Assembly: GCA_964484515.1 (NCBI GenBank)
Contig: CAZAGT010000039.1
Coordinates: 1 to 21,761, forward strand
DNA from: CAZAGT01 sp964484515
Lineage (GTDB): Bacteria > Desulfobacterota > DSM-4660 > Desulfatiglandales > HGW-15
Direction: 5' to 3'
Length of the DNA stretch: 21,761 nt
Shown: in pieces, positions 17,126 to 21,761 of the stretch
Numbering within the stretch: the stretch's first letter is position 1
How the letters are laid out: every line of letters starts with the position of its first letter
Position numbers and translations under genes: made by a program
The notes under the pieces: model-generated
What the model was told of the DNA's origin: nothing
Databases searched by the model: none
Seen by the model: the letters and a program-made list of their open reading frames with translations, nothing else

Positions 17126-17131
17126 ATTATA
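17126..17131 (-). promoter_or_regulatory. Candidate internal promoter, -10 TATAAT
   Basis: On the minus strand a perfect TATAAT occurs, with TTTAGG 17 bases upstream as a weak -35. It would give a transcript with about 200 bases of untranslated leader before the epimerase ATG. The weak -35 leaves doubt. Confidence 0.4.
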
Positions 17132-17163
17132 GGAAGAAACCCGGTTCGCCTAAATCCCACGAG

Positions 17164-17195
17164 GCGCCTCCCGAGAGTCTCTCTTCCCGAGGCGC
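17164..17195 (-). repeat. Hairpin just downstream of the upxY-like gene
   Basis: GCGCCTC (17164-17170) pairs with GAGGCGC (17189-17195), and an inner GAGAGTCTCTC (17173-17183) is also self-complementary, so a nested stem is possible. It lies 12 bases beyond the upxY-like stop. No U-tract follows in the transcript direction, so it may be a pause or processing element rather than a terminator. Confidence 0.45.
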
Positions 17196-17207
17196 ACCAT
17201 GACGCCG

Positions 17208-17717
17208 TCAGGCCCTTTCGAGCGCCCAGTCCTCTATCTCGACCTCCAGCGACCGGTGGAGCAGATCGACCGAGACCACCACCTTGTCGGACTGCCCCTT
17301 ATGCCGGAGATAATAACCGACCAGACCCTTCAAGGGTCCTTCCATGATCACCACGCGATCGCCCTTGTTCATGTAGGCCCGGTTCTGCACGGTTCGATCG
17401 GTCCCGTCCAGAATCATGAGCGAGGCGATCTCCTCCTCCTTTGCGGGAGCGGGCCTCCCCTTGACCCCGATCATTTGGACCACTCCGACCGTTTTCAGGA
17501 TCTGGAGGTATTCCCTATTATTCAGATCCGAATGGACAAACACATAGCCGGGGAGGAGGGGAACCAGGATCTTTTTGCGTCGGTCCTTGCGGCGGCTCAT
17601 CACCAGCATTTTTGGAAGAAAGGACTCGATCGATTTGCCCTGCAGCCCGTCATATACCTTTTGTTCGAAACGGCTGCGGGTGTGAATGGCATACCAGTAC
17701 AGTCTATCTTCGTTCAT
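17208..17717 (-). CDS. UpxY/RfaH-like NusG paralogue, antitermination factor
   Basis: A 169-aa NusG-family protein. The NGN domain spans about 6-110 (WYAIHTRSRFEQKV, 8-21; LPGYVFVHSD, 55-64), which binds the RNA polymerase clamp. A KOW motif occurs at about 117-135 (NKGDRVVIMEGPLKGLVG). Its position directly ahead of a polysaccharide cluster, and not beside ribosomal protein genes, marks it as a specialised paralogue like UpxY, RfaH or LoaP that promotes reading through long capsule operons. Its ATG overlaps the upstream regulator stop by 4 bases (ATGA), so the two are translated together. The target would be the leader or operon downstream (inference). Confidence 0.85.
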   Translation of the reverse strand: MNEDRLYWYAIHTRSRFEQKVYDGLQGKSIESFLPKMLVMSRRKDRRKKILVPLLPGYVFVHSDLNNREYLQILKTVGVVQMIGVKGRPAPAKEEEIASLMILDGTDRTVQNRAYMNKGDRVVIMEGPLKGLVGYYLRHKGQSDKVVVSVDLLHRSLEVEIEDWALERA

Positions 17718-18292
17718 ATCGCTGTAATCCTATCTCTATTGACCCAGTTCCCCATCAGTTCCTTGATATCCTGCTCCGCCCCTTCGAGGCGCGTCAGGAG
17801 GATTCGGTCCCAATCCGGTTGCTGCAGGCGTTTCATGCCGGCTATTTCGTGATCGAAGAAGGGTTTTCCCTGTTGGCCCTCATCGATAACCCCGGCCAGC
17901 CGGATACTCGTAAGCTGCAGGTACAGGTAGGCCAGTTCCGCGACTTCTCCGACACCGAAAAAGAGGATCGATTTGACGTTGTCCTTCTCCATCTCTCTGT
18001 ATTTATTCAATAAAAGGTTCTTGATGTCCCGGTAGAAGTTCACGGAATAGCGGAGGTATTCAGCGGTCAATTTGCTTTTGCGGGCCAGTCCCTCAGGGGT
18101 CAAAAAGTACTTTACCCTGTTCCTGGGCATGGTTTTCACCTTGAAGTAGCCTTTATTGACCAGCCGCTTGAGAAAGGTGTTGACCAGACCTAATGAAATG
18201 TTCAGACGGCGTGATAACTCCCGCTGGCTATGGTTGCCGTCACGATCGATCTCTCCCATCAACCGGAGGATATGGAGGTCTTCCTTATCCAT
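17714..18292 (-). CDS. Winged-helix regulator with C-terminal Rossmann-like domain
   Basis: A 192-aa protein. Residues 1 to about 75 form a winged helix: a helix-turn-helix at about 21-48 (SQRELSRRLNISLGLVNTFL) and the wing KVKTMPRNRVKYFLTPEG. This resembles the MarR-type regulators found with exopolysaccharide operons. A linker helix (76-104) leads to a Rossmann-like half at about 106-170, with ILFFGVGEVAELAYLYL and AGVIDEGQQGKPFFDHEI. It recalls the N-terminal domains of PglD-type sugar acyltransferases or CoA/NAD-binding folds and could sense a nucleotide-sugar or cofactor (inference). A ribosome site (AAGGA) precedes the ATG. The promoter carries two matching palindromes, so autoregulation is likely. 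Confidence 0.78.
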   Translation of the reverse strand: MDKEDLHILRLMGEIDRDGNHSQRELSRRLNISLGLVNTFLKRLVNKGYFKVKTMPRNRVKYFLTPEGLARKSKLTAEYLRYSVNFYRDIKNLLLNKYREMEKDNVKSILFFGVGEVAELAYLYLQLTSIRLAGVIDEGQQGKPFFDHEIAGMKRLQQPDWDRILLTRLEGAEQDIKELMGNWVNRDRITAI

Positions 18293-18337
18293 TTTCCTTA
18301 AAACCGTTGACGCCCTATAGTCTCATCGGCCAAAAAG

Positions 18338-18387
18338 AAACCGTTCAAAAATTGAACATGGCATAGTGTTCAATAATTGAACGGTTT
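18338..18387. promoter_or_regulatory. Twin-palindrome operator in the regulator promoter
   Basis: Two 15-bp palindromes of the form GTTCAA-N3-TTGAAC lie at 18343-18357 (spacer AAA) and 18368-18382 (spacer TAA), with centres 25 bp apart. Their flanks are also mirror images: AAACC before the first and GGTTT after the second, so 18338-18358 and 18367-18387 form a near-perfect 21-bp inverted repeat. The site lies 46 to 95 bp upstream of the regulator ATG and overlaps its promoter. Binding of a dimer at each half by the winged-helix regulator is the natural reading (inference). Confidence 0.7.
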
Positions 18388-18393
18388 TGTCAA
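18363..18393 (-). promoter_or_regulatory. Promoter of the regulator-upxY operon
   Basis: On the minus strand a consensus TTGACA (18388-18393) abuts the right palindrome. The -10 is less clear; CACTAT at 18363-18368 (19-base spacer) is the best match. One palindrome fills the spacer, and the other lies around the start site and early transcript, which is a repressor-type arrangement. Confidence 0.5.
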
Positions 18394-18477
18394 GAAAAAA
18401 CCTTATATTTCTTGATAGTTATCTGCTAGGATGACATTCGAAGGCTTTTTGAATAACCCGATCCTCTTCGACCTTGC

Positions 18478-18521
18478 GCCTCTTTGCCCGCCCATAATGT
18501 GCCAGGCGGAAAAAGAGAGGC
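18478..18521 (+). promoter_or_regulatory. Imperfect hairpin upstream of the small membrane protein gene
   Basis: GCCTC/GAGGC, then CTTT/AAAG, then CCGCC/GGCGG can pair around a 12-base loop, ending 28 bases before the ATG at 18550. It matches no riboswitch class I recognise. It may be a leader hairpin or coincidental pairing. Confidence 0.3.
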
Positions 18522-18549
18522 CAGACGGCCATCCATCAGGGGCTAGATC

Positions 18550-18708
18550 ATGAACATGGTAAACCGGATTCTCCTATCCATCGCAATCCTCCTGGTCGAT
18601 CTAGGGGTGTTCTTCCTGCCCTTGACCGCCTTCTTTCTCATTTATATATTGATATTTAATCCGCCCTGGTTCAGAGAATTCTTGGAACGCCTCGACGGCA
18701 GGGCATAG
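18550..18708 (+). CDS. Small single-pass membrane protein, 52 aa
   Basis: The frame reads 52 aa with one long hydrophobic segment at about 7-36 (ILLSIAILLVDLGVFFLP onward) followed by NPPWFREFLERLDGRA. The hydrophobic stretch could form one long or two tightly paired helices, with the basic and acidic tail in the cytoplasm. A weak AGGGG precedes the ATG by about 8 bases. I do not recognise a named family. It is divergent from the regulator operon and lies about 160 bp past the twin operator, so the operator could conceivably affect it too. Confidence 0.5.
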   Translation: MNMVNRILLSIAILLVDLGVFFLPLTAFFLIYILIFNPPWFREFLERLDGRA

Positions 18709-18766
18709 GACTACCGGAACATATGTAAAAATCCTGGTCTGGAGGACCGAATCTTCTCATCTAGCA

Positions 18767-18936
18767 ATGCTTTCGATAAACCGACTTCTCTGAGGCTGAT
18801 GGAAAATGCCCAGATGCAAGGCTTCCGAAATCCCGAGGAATGAGGCGTAGCTAGAAGTCTAGAAGTAGGCCGCAGTGACGAGGGATGAGGGTAATCCCGA
18901 TAGAATCGGGACAGATGTGCGTATTCCGACAGCCTC
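18767..18936. repeat. Dispersed intergenic repeat, copy A
   Basis: The core from 18792 (GAGGCTGATGGAAAATGCCC) to CAGCCTC at 18936 has imperfect terminal inverted repeats: the first 15 bases match the reverse complement of the last 15 at 12 positions. About 39 bases of the core (18792-18830) are nearly identical to copy B near 21634. Similarity also extends left to about 18767. An inverted repeat (TCCCGAT, 3 bases, ATCGGGA) lies inside at about 18894-18911. Minus-strand translation gives a spurious ORF with the residues RKPCIWAFSISL. It is probably a small non-autonomous or REP-like element. Confidence 0.65.
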
Positions 18937-18962
18937 GGCTTGAAAGGAGAATGCACTCTATC

Positions 18963-19166
18963 ATGGAATGCAATAAGGAAAGAAACCTAAAGACATGCAC
19001 CTGCACCTACGATCCCTGTTCGAGGAAGGGGGTTTGTTGTGATTGCATCTCCTATCACCTGAAAATGCGCGAGCTACCGGGGTGTTGCTTTTCTAAAGAG
19101 GGTGAGGCTACGTACGATCGCTCATTCGACCATTTTGCCCGCCTTGTCCAGTCTAGAAGGATTTGA
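18963..19166 (+). CDS. DUF6485-like cysteine-rich small protein
   Basis: A 67-aa protein with nine cysteines (positions 3, 12, 14, 19, 25, 26, 28, 41, 42) in CxC, CC and CxxxxC arrangements, suggesting metal binding. The stretch CSRKGVCCDCISYHLKMREL followed by CCF and a YDRSFDHFARL tail matches what I recall of DUF6485, a family of unknown function in anaerobic bacteria. I chose the ATG at 18963 because family members begin MxCNKExNL; an ATG at 18951 is only one base from AAAGGAG and so is less likely. It starts 26 bp after repeat copy A and is followed one base later by the next gene's ATG. Confidence 0.75.
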   Translation: MECNKERNLKTCTCTYDPCSRKGVCCDCISYHLKMRELPGCCFSKEGEATYDRSFDHFARLVQSRRI

Positions 19167-19167
19167 G

Positions 19168-19464
19168 ATGGACAAGAAAGAGATCGACTCCCTCTTTGCT
19201 CGGGCGGCAGAGGAGGTCGGGACGCAGGATGAAGCCACGCGGGCGGTATTCGGGGCGCTGATTAATTCCACGTTGGAGTATCGCGATCTGATGTGCGAGA
19301 CGAAAGGAATCAAGCTCACGGTCGCCGATGTCCAGCAGACGCTCGATTGGCTCCTCCCATGCCTCGTCACCGGCAAAGTCCCGGAGATCGGCAGCGAGAT
19401 CAGACGGAACCTCCTCAAGCTTTGGCTGGTAAGACTGAAATCAGTCGGAAAACCGCCCTCCTAA
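19168..19464 (+). CDS. Hypothetical protein, 98 aa
   Basis: A small, largely helical, soluble protein starting MDKKEIDSLFARAAEEVG, with no recognised motif. The ATG lies one base after the stop of the DUF6485-like gene and has AGAAGGA about 8 bases upstream, so the two are almost certainly co-transcribed and coupled. It ends 7 bp before the convergent DnaJ-domain gene. A partner role with the cysteine-rich protein is possible but unsupported. Confidence 0.6.
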   Translation: MDKKEIDSLFARAAEEVGTQDEATRAVFGALINSTLEYRDLMCETKGIKLTVADVQQTLDWLLPCLVTGKVPEIGSEIRRNLLKLWLVRLKSVGKPPS

Positions 19465-19471
19465 TCAGCCC

Positions 19472-19927
19472 TTACTTCCCTCTCAGCTCCTGATACGCCT
19501 GTTGGATCTCCTTGAAGCGTTCTTCCGCCAGCTTTTGGAACTCCTCGCCCAGGTGGGCCACCTTATCGGGATGATACCGGTTCGCCAGTCTCTTGTATGC
19601 GCTCTTGATCTCATCGGAAGAGGCTCCCCGGCCAATACCGAGCACGTCGTAGGGGTTATTCCGTCCGGCCCCTTCCCTTGTTTGTCCACCGGTGCCGAAA
19701 GATTCGTCTCCATTGAACGCTCCCCCTGGTCGACCCTGGGTAGACTGGCCATAGGTTTGCCCCTCGCCGTAGCGCCCTCTTTTCAAGCGTTGCATTAACT
19801 TCCAGAGAACGATCAGGACAATGATATCGTCGATCCATCCGACGCCAACGATGAAATCGGGCAGGAGATCATAGGGGCAGAGGGCATAGCCAAGTCCGAG
19901 GATTGCGAATAGGATCTTCCTTAGCAT
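19472..19927 (-). CDS. DUF1232 (YkvA-like) membrane segment fused to a C-terminal J domain
   Basis: A 151-aa protein. The N-terminus (1-50) is hydrophobic and holds PYDLLPDFIVGVGWIDDIIV (18-37), the signature of DUF1232/YkvA proteins. A Gly-rich linker (about 50-90) leads to a J domain at about 92-150 with the essential HPD tripeptide (119-121) in NRYHPDKVAHLG. It should recruit and stimulate a DnaK-type chaperone at the inner membrane; the client is unknown. Similar membrane-tethered J proteins are common in Deltaproteobacteria. The ATG at 19927 lacks a strong Shine-Dalgarno. It is convergent with the 98-aa gene. Confidence 0.82.
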   Translation of the reverse strand: MLRKILFAILGLGYALCPYDLLPDFIVGVGWIDDIIVLIVLWKLMQRLKRGRYGEGQTYGQSTQGRPGGAFNGDESFGTGGQTREGAGRNNPYDVLGIGRGASSDEIKSAYKRLANRYHPDKVAHLGEEFQKLAEERFKEIQQAYQELRGK

Positions 19928-20022
19928 GTGTTACGCCGTCTGATACTCACACGAAAGAGCGTCCTTGTGCAACGCCGCCTTCTAACGGCCAGTGTGAGCG
20001 CCTGCGGCTAGGCGGGAATGGT

Positions 20023-20655
20023 TCACTGCGGTTCGTCGGCGGCATTTTCCTGGGGCCGCACTCGACGCGATCCATCAAGCAGCAAGTTGCAGAATTTCTC
20101 GGCGTTCCGCTGCATCAAGAGTGTCGCCGGGGGAGCCGGGGCCCCTTTACCCATAGCGACGAAATAATCTGTTGCCTCGGCCGGAGAAACCTCCTCCACC
20201 GTCGTTGCCAGCCAGAGAACTTCTTGCGTTGGGACATGTGCCACCTGGATGCGTTCGACGACGCGTGAAGGCAGTTCTGAGGTCCCATCGAAATAATAGA
20301 GGACATCCCCGGTAATGACGAGGTCGTAGCCGTTGGCGCGCGCCAGGTCCATCACGTCGGCTGAGCCCAAGCTCGAATGCCGTACTTCGTTCGTGACGCG
20401 CGAGAATACACTCCTCCTAAGTATTTCAAAGTAGAGGGACTCGGCGGCCGTCTTGCCGGTACCGCTCGCATATTCGGGTTCTGTGAAACGGAAAACACCG
20501 ACGCTCGAGTCGTGAAAGGCGTCGATAGGCGACTCGGCATGGATCTGCTCGGGCAGTTCAACAACCGGCAGTTCCACCCTGCGCTGGTACGTGCAGGCGA
20601 GGGTCAGGACTGACAGGAACAACCCAAATCCTATGATTCTCACCGCCACAACCAT
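20023..20655 (-). CDS. Putative lipoprotein of unknown function
   Basis: About 210 aa. The N-terminus has a short basic start, a hydrophobic run (VRIIGFGLFLSVLTLAC) and a cysteine at 21. The lipobox is loose, since the -3 residue is Thr and not Leu. The mature part is alpha/beta (VGVFRFTEP; ANGYDLVITGDVLYYFDG), somewhat like CsgG/LpoB-type lipoproteins that assemble or regulate at the outer membrane; that likeness is weak. The frame extends to 20814, but I chose the ATG at 20655 because it puts the signal sequence first and has GGAGGG 8 bases upstream. A promoter lies at 20816-20844. Confidence 0.6.
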   Translation of the reverse strand: MVVAVRIIGFGLFLSVLTLACTYQRRVELPVVELPEQIHAESPIDAFHDSSVGVFRFTEPEYASGTGKTAAESLYFEILRRSVFSRVTNEVRHSSLGSADVMDLARANGYDLVITGDVLYYFDGTSELPSRVVERIQVAHVPTQEVLWLATTVEEVSPAEATDYFVAMGKGAPAPPATLLMQRNAEKFCNLLLDGSRRVRPQENAADEPQ

Positions 20656-20815
20656 TGACCACGCCCTCCGCTTTACCTCTTGACAGCGATGTCCAGTCCA
20701 CCAAAAGATGCTTTGGCCCGGGTCATACCATGTGGACGAGCCTTTCATCGTGTCGCAACCAGTGGGCCCCCGAGCTGAGATCTCTCTCTTCGCGTTTCTG
20801 GAAAATGGAGTCATA

Positions 20816-20844
20816 ATTCTATATCATAAAGAAAACGAGTTCAA
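20816..20844 (-). promoter_or_regulatory. Promoter candidate for the lipoprotein gene
   Basis: On the minus strand TTGAAC (20839-20844) and TAGAAT (20816-20821) are separated by exactly 17 bases, a good sigma-70-like fit. The start site would be about 150 bases upstream of the lipoprotein ATG. Confidence 0.5.
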
Positions 20845-21147
20845 GAACCTCACAGCCCTTGACCAGTGCCTATCTTGCCTCCCCTGTAACCGAACCCTCA
20901 TCGCTGATTTCTCGCCTTTTCTAATGAGGTCTTCAAGGAAGCCGTAGTCGACGTGGAGGCGCTTTTGGCGGGAATTACCGGCGAACGCGGTTCTGAATGA
21001 ATCGCTATTGCAGGTCTTGGAAGAGCGGCATTGCTCCGCCGGCTTGACGATCAGACGGGCACTTGCAGGATGGAGAGGAGCAATGCCCTGACTTTGGAGA
21101 GACTGAATACGAACGATTTTCCTGAGAGTGCGAAAGGCTCCTGACAC
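20845..21147. other. Intergenic region with an 11-bp inverted repeat
   Basis: No convincing gene. A 107-codon minus-strand frame (20824-21147) runs through it but has atypical, basic and Ser-rich composition and no recognised motif. GGCATTGCTCC (21027-21037) and GGAGCAATGCC (21077-21087) form a perfect 11-bp inverted repeat with a 39-base interior. This may be the relic of an insertion element or a structured RNA. Confidence 0.35.
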
Positions 21148-21414
21148 TTATTTTCTCTTCTCGTCCGCTACGGACTCGACAGATATCACTATCCTTTCGT
21201 TTGGCTGCTCGATCTCAATCAACGTTCCTCGAAGTTCCTTCTCCTTCGTGAGTTCCCGGCATTCGTTCAGATCGATCCCGTCGTTCTCCAAAGACGACTT
21301 GATCCTTCGAGGCAATAGCTCAAGGGCGATATGGAGAGAGGTCAGCGGCATGTTGATGATCTTATCCGGTTCCTTATGCCCAGATTTGTAGACGCTTATT
21401 CTCAGGTTCTTCAT
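21148..21414 (-). CDS. Small protein, SHOCT-like/YvlB-N-type candidate, 88 aa
   Basis: An 88-aa acidic/basic protein starting MKNLRISVYKSGHKEPDKI, then a helix PLTSLHIALELLPRRIKSSL, then DGIDLNE and a closing strand pair with IEIEQPNERIVISVE. The order (strand, amphipathic helix with LPRRIK, GIDLNE, IEIE...VVISVE) resembles the small domain at the N-terminus of YvlB-like proteins; this is from memory and unproven. The frame extends to 21711 through repeat sequence, but the ATG at 21414 has AAGGGG six bases upstream and starts the compact fold. No partner gene with DUF4097 is in view. Confidence 0.55.
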   Translation of the reverse strand: MKNLRISVYKSGHKEPDKIINMPLTSLHIALELLPRRIKSSLENDGIDLNECRELTKEKELRGTLIEIEQPNERIVISVESVADEKRK

Positions 21415-21608
21415 GGAAACCCCTTTCTCTGAGAAACCCGCTTCCCAGCGGCTAAAAACGTGATGGAGGCGTCGACGGCTTCGATCGATTCGGATTGCCT
21501 TTAAAGCAGACAATTCATTTGCATTCGTATGAGGTGTCTTGCGTCTTCGGCCGGAATCGCGATCTGTAGCGTGATTTGATCTCTTGGTGTGAAACAAACG
21601 CTTTGGAG
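21415..21608. other. Non-coding stretch upstream of the 88-aa gene
   Basis: No convincing gene or clear promoter. The minus-strand frame that crosses it is an extension of the 88-aa gene into repeat sequence. Confidence 0.3.
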
Positions 21609-21761
21609 ACTGTCGAAAAACCCTCTCCTGAGAGGCTGATGGAAAAGGCCCAGATGTAAGGCTTCCGAAACCGGAGACCCGCACCGAAGGGGCGGGGACT
21701 GAGCCGAGCAAAGCGAAGGTAAAGAAATCGCGAGGAATGAGGCATACGAACCCTCAGGTTC
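21609..21761. repeat. Dispersed intergenic repeat, copy B, with nested insertion
   Basis: GAGGCTGATGGAAAAGGCCCAG begins at about 21634 and aligns with copy A (18792) up to GGCTTCCGAAA. About 57 bases not present in copy A follow (about 21671-21728), including CCCGC/GCGGG pairing and an AGCCGAGCAAAGCGAAGG stretch, before homology resumes at CGAGGAATGAGGC. The left flank (ACTGTCGAAAAACC, about 21609) matches the flank of copy A loosely. Minus-strand translation again yields RKPYIWAFSISL. The copy runs to or beyond the window edge. Confidence 0.6.

Larger units (their letters stand above)
16917..17207 (-). promoter_or_regulatory. Leader region before the biosynthetic genes
   Basis: A 291-bp gap between the UpxY-like gene and the epimerase gene. 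Reading leftward it holds a hairpin 12 bases past the upxY-like stop, a perfect TATAAT at 17126-17131, an ops-like GGCGGAGCTGTG at 17066-17077, and a 13-base match to the end of the dispersed repeat at 16967-16979. Such leaders are where RfaH/UpxY/LoaP proteins load onto polymerase, so this is a logical target for the neighbouring NusG paralogue (inference). Confidence 0.45.

Noticed and set aside
17199..17852. 217-codon plus-strand frame antisense to the NusG paralogue
   Set aside because: The opposite strand has clear NGN and KOW motifs and a coupled start; this frame is a shadow.
18338..18387. CRISPR-like or simple tandem repeat
   Set aside because: Only two units, in inverted symmetry over a promoter, which fits an operator and not an array.
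18478..18521. Riboswitch (for example a c-di-GMP type) upstream of the small membrane protein
   Set aside because: A hairpin is possible, but the conserved cores of the riboswitch classes I know are absent.
18711..18956. 81-codon minus-strand frame with RKPCIWAFSISL
   Set aside because: It lies wholly within and beside repeat copy A, and the same residues appear from copy B; it is repeat sequence read as protein.
21515..21745. 76-codon minus-strand frame with RKPYIWAFSISL
   Set aside because: It is the translation of repeat copy B, with no ribosome site or family match.

Overview
The window is a bacterial chromosomal segment dominated by one long leftward (minus-strand) surface-polysaccharide cluster, about 262 to 18292, followed by a looser set of housekeeping or unknown genes and dispersed repeats, about 18300 to 21761. 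Several traits suggest a Desulfobacterota (deltaproteobacterial) or similar Gram-negative genome: a winged-helix regulator overlapping an UpxY/RfaH-type NusG paralogue at the head of the cluster, a DUF6485-like cysteine-rich small protein, a putative outer-membrane lipoprotein, and short intergenic repeat elements. This taxonomic placement is inferred from gene content only; no rRNA or tRNA gene is present.

Cluster layout in transcription order (right to left): regulator with a winged-helix and a Rossmann-like domain (18292-17714), UpxY-like antiterminator (17717-17208), leader region with a candidate internal promoter, SDR epimerase/decarboxylase (16916-15957), Gfo/Idh/MocA dehydrogenase fused to a left-handed beta-helix acyltransferase (15778-14198), PseC aminotransferase (14164-12956), PseB dehydratase (12847-11870), a GT-B-like unknown (11798-10221), pseudaminic-acid-associated methylase (10196-9564), SpsF-like cytidylyltransferase (9559-8834), PseG (8769-7711), methyltransferase (7710-6922), PseI (6851-5787), a 430-bp gap, methyltransferase (5355-4627), MsbA/PglK-like ABC exporter (4576-2783), sulfotransferase (2657-1716) and a KpsC/KpsS-like glycosyltransferase candidate (1719-262).

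Read together, PseB, PseC, PseG and PseI plus a cytidylyltransferase should make a CMP-activated pseudaminic-acid-type nonulosonate. The N-acetyltransferase PseH is not visible, and the cytidylyltransferase is SpsF-like rather than canonical PseF. Three methyltransferases and a sulfotransferase suggest a heavily decorated glycan, and the ABC protein is a good candidate to flip or export it. The regulator and the NusG paralogue probably control long-transcript expression. The regulator's promoter carries two near-identical 15-bp palindromes 25 bp apart that form a larger dyad, the best candidate operator in the window.

Right of the cluster are a 52-aa membrane protein, a DUF6485-like protein and a 98-aa protein on the plus strand. 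On the minus strand are a DUF1232 plus J-domain membrane protein, a putative lipoprotein and an 88-aa protein. Two copies of a dispersed repeat (about 18767-18936 and about 21609-21761), one with a nested insertion, generate spurious look-alike ORFs. The left 261 bp hold no confident gene.
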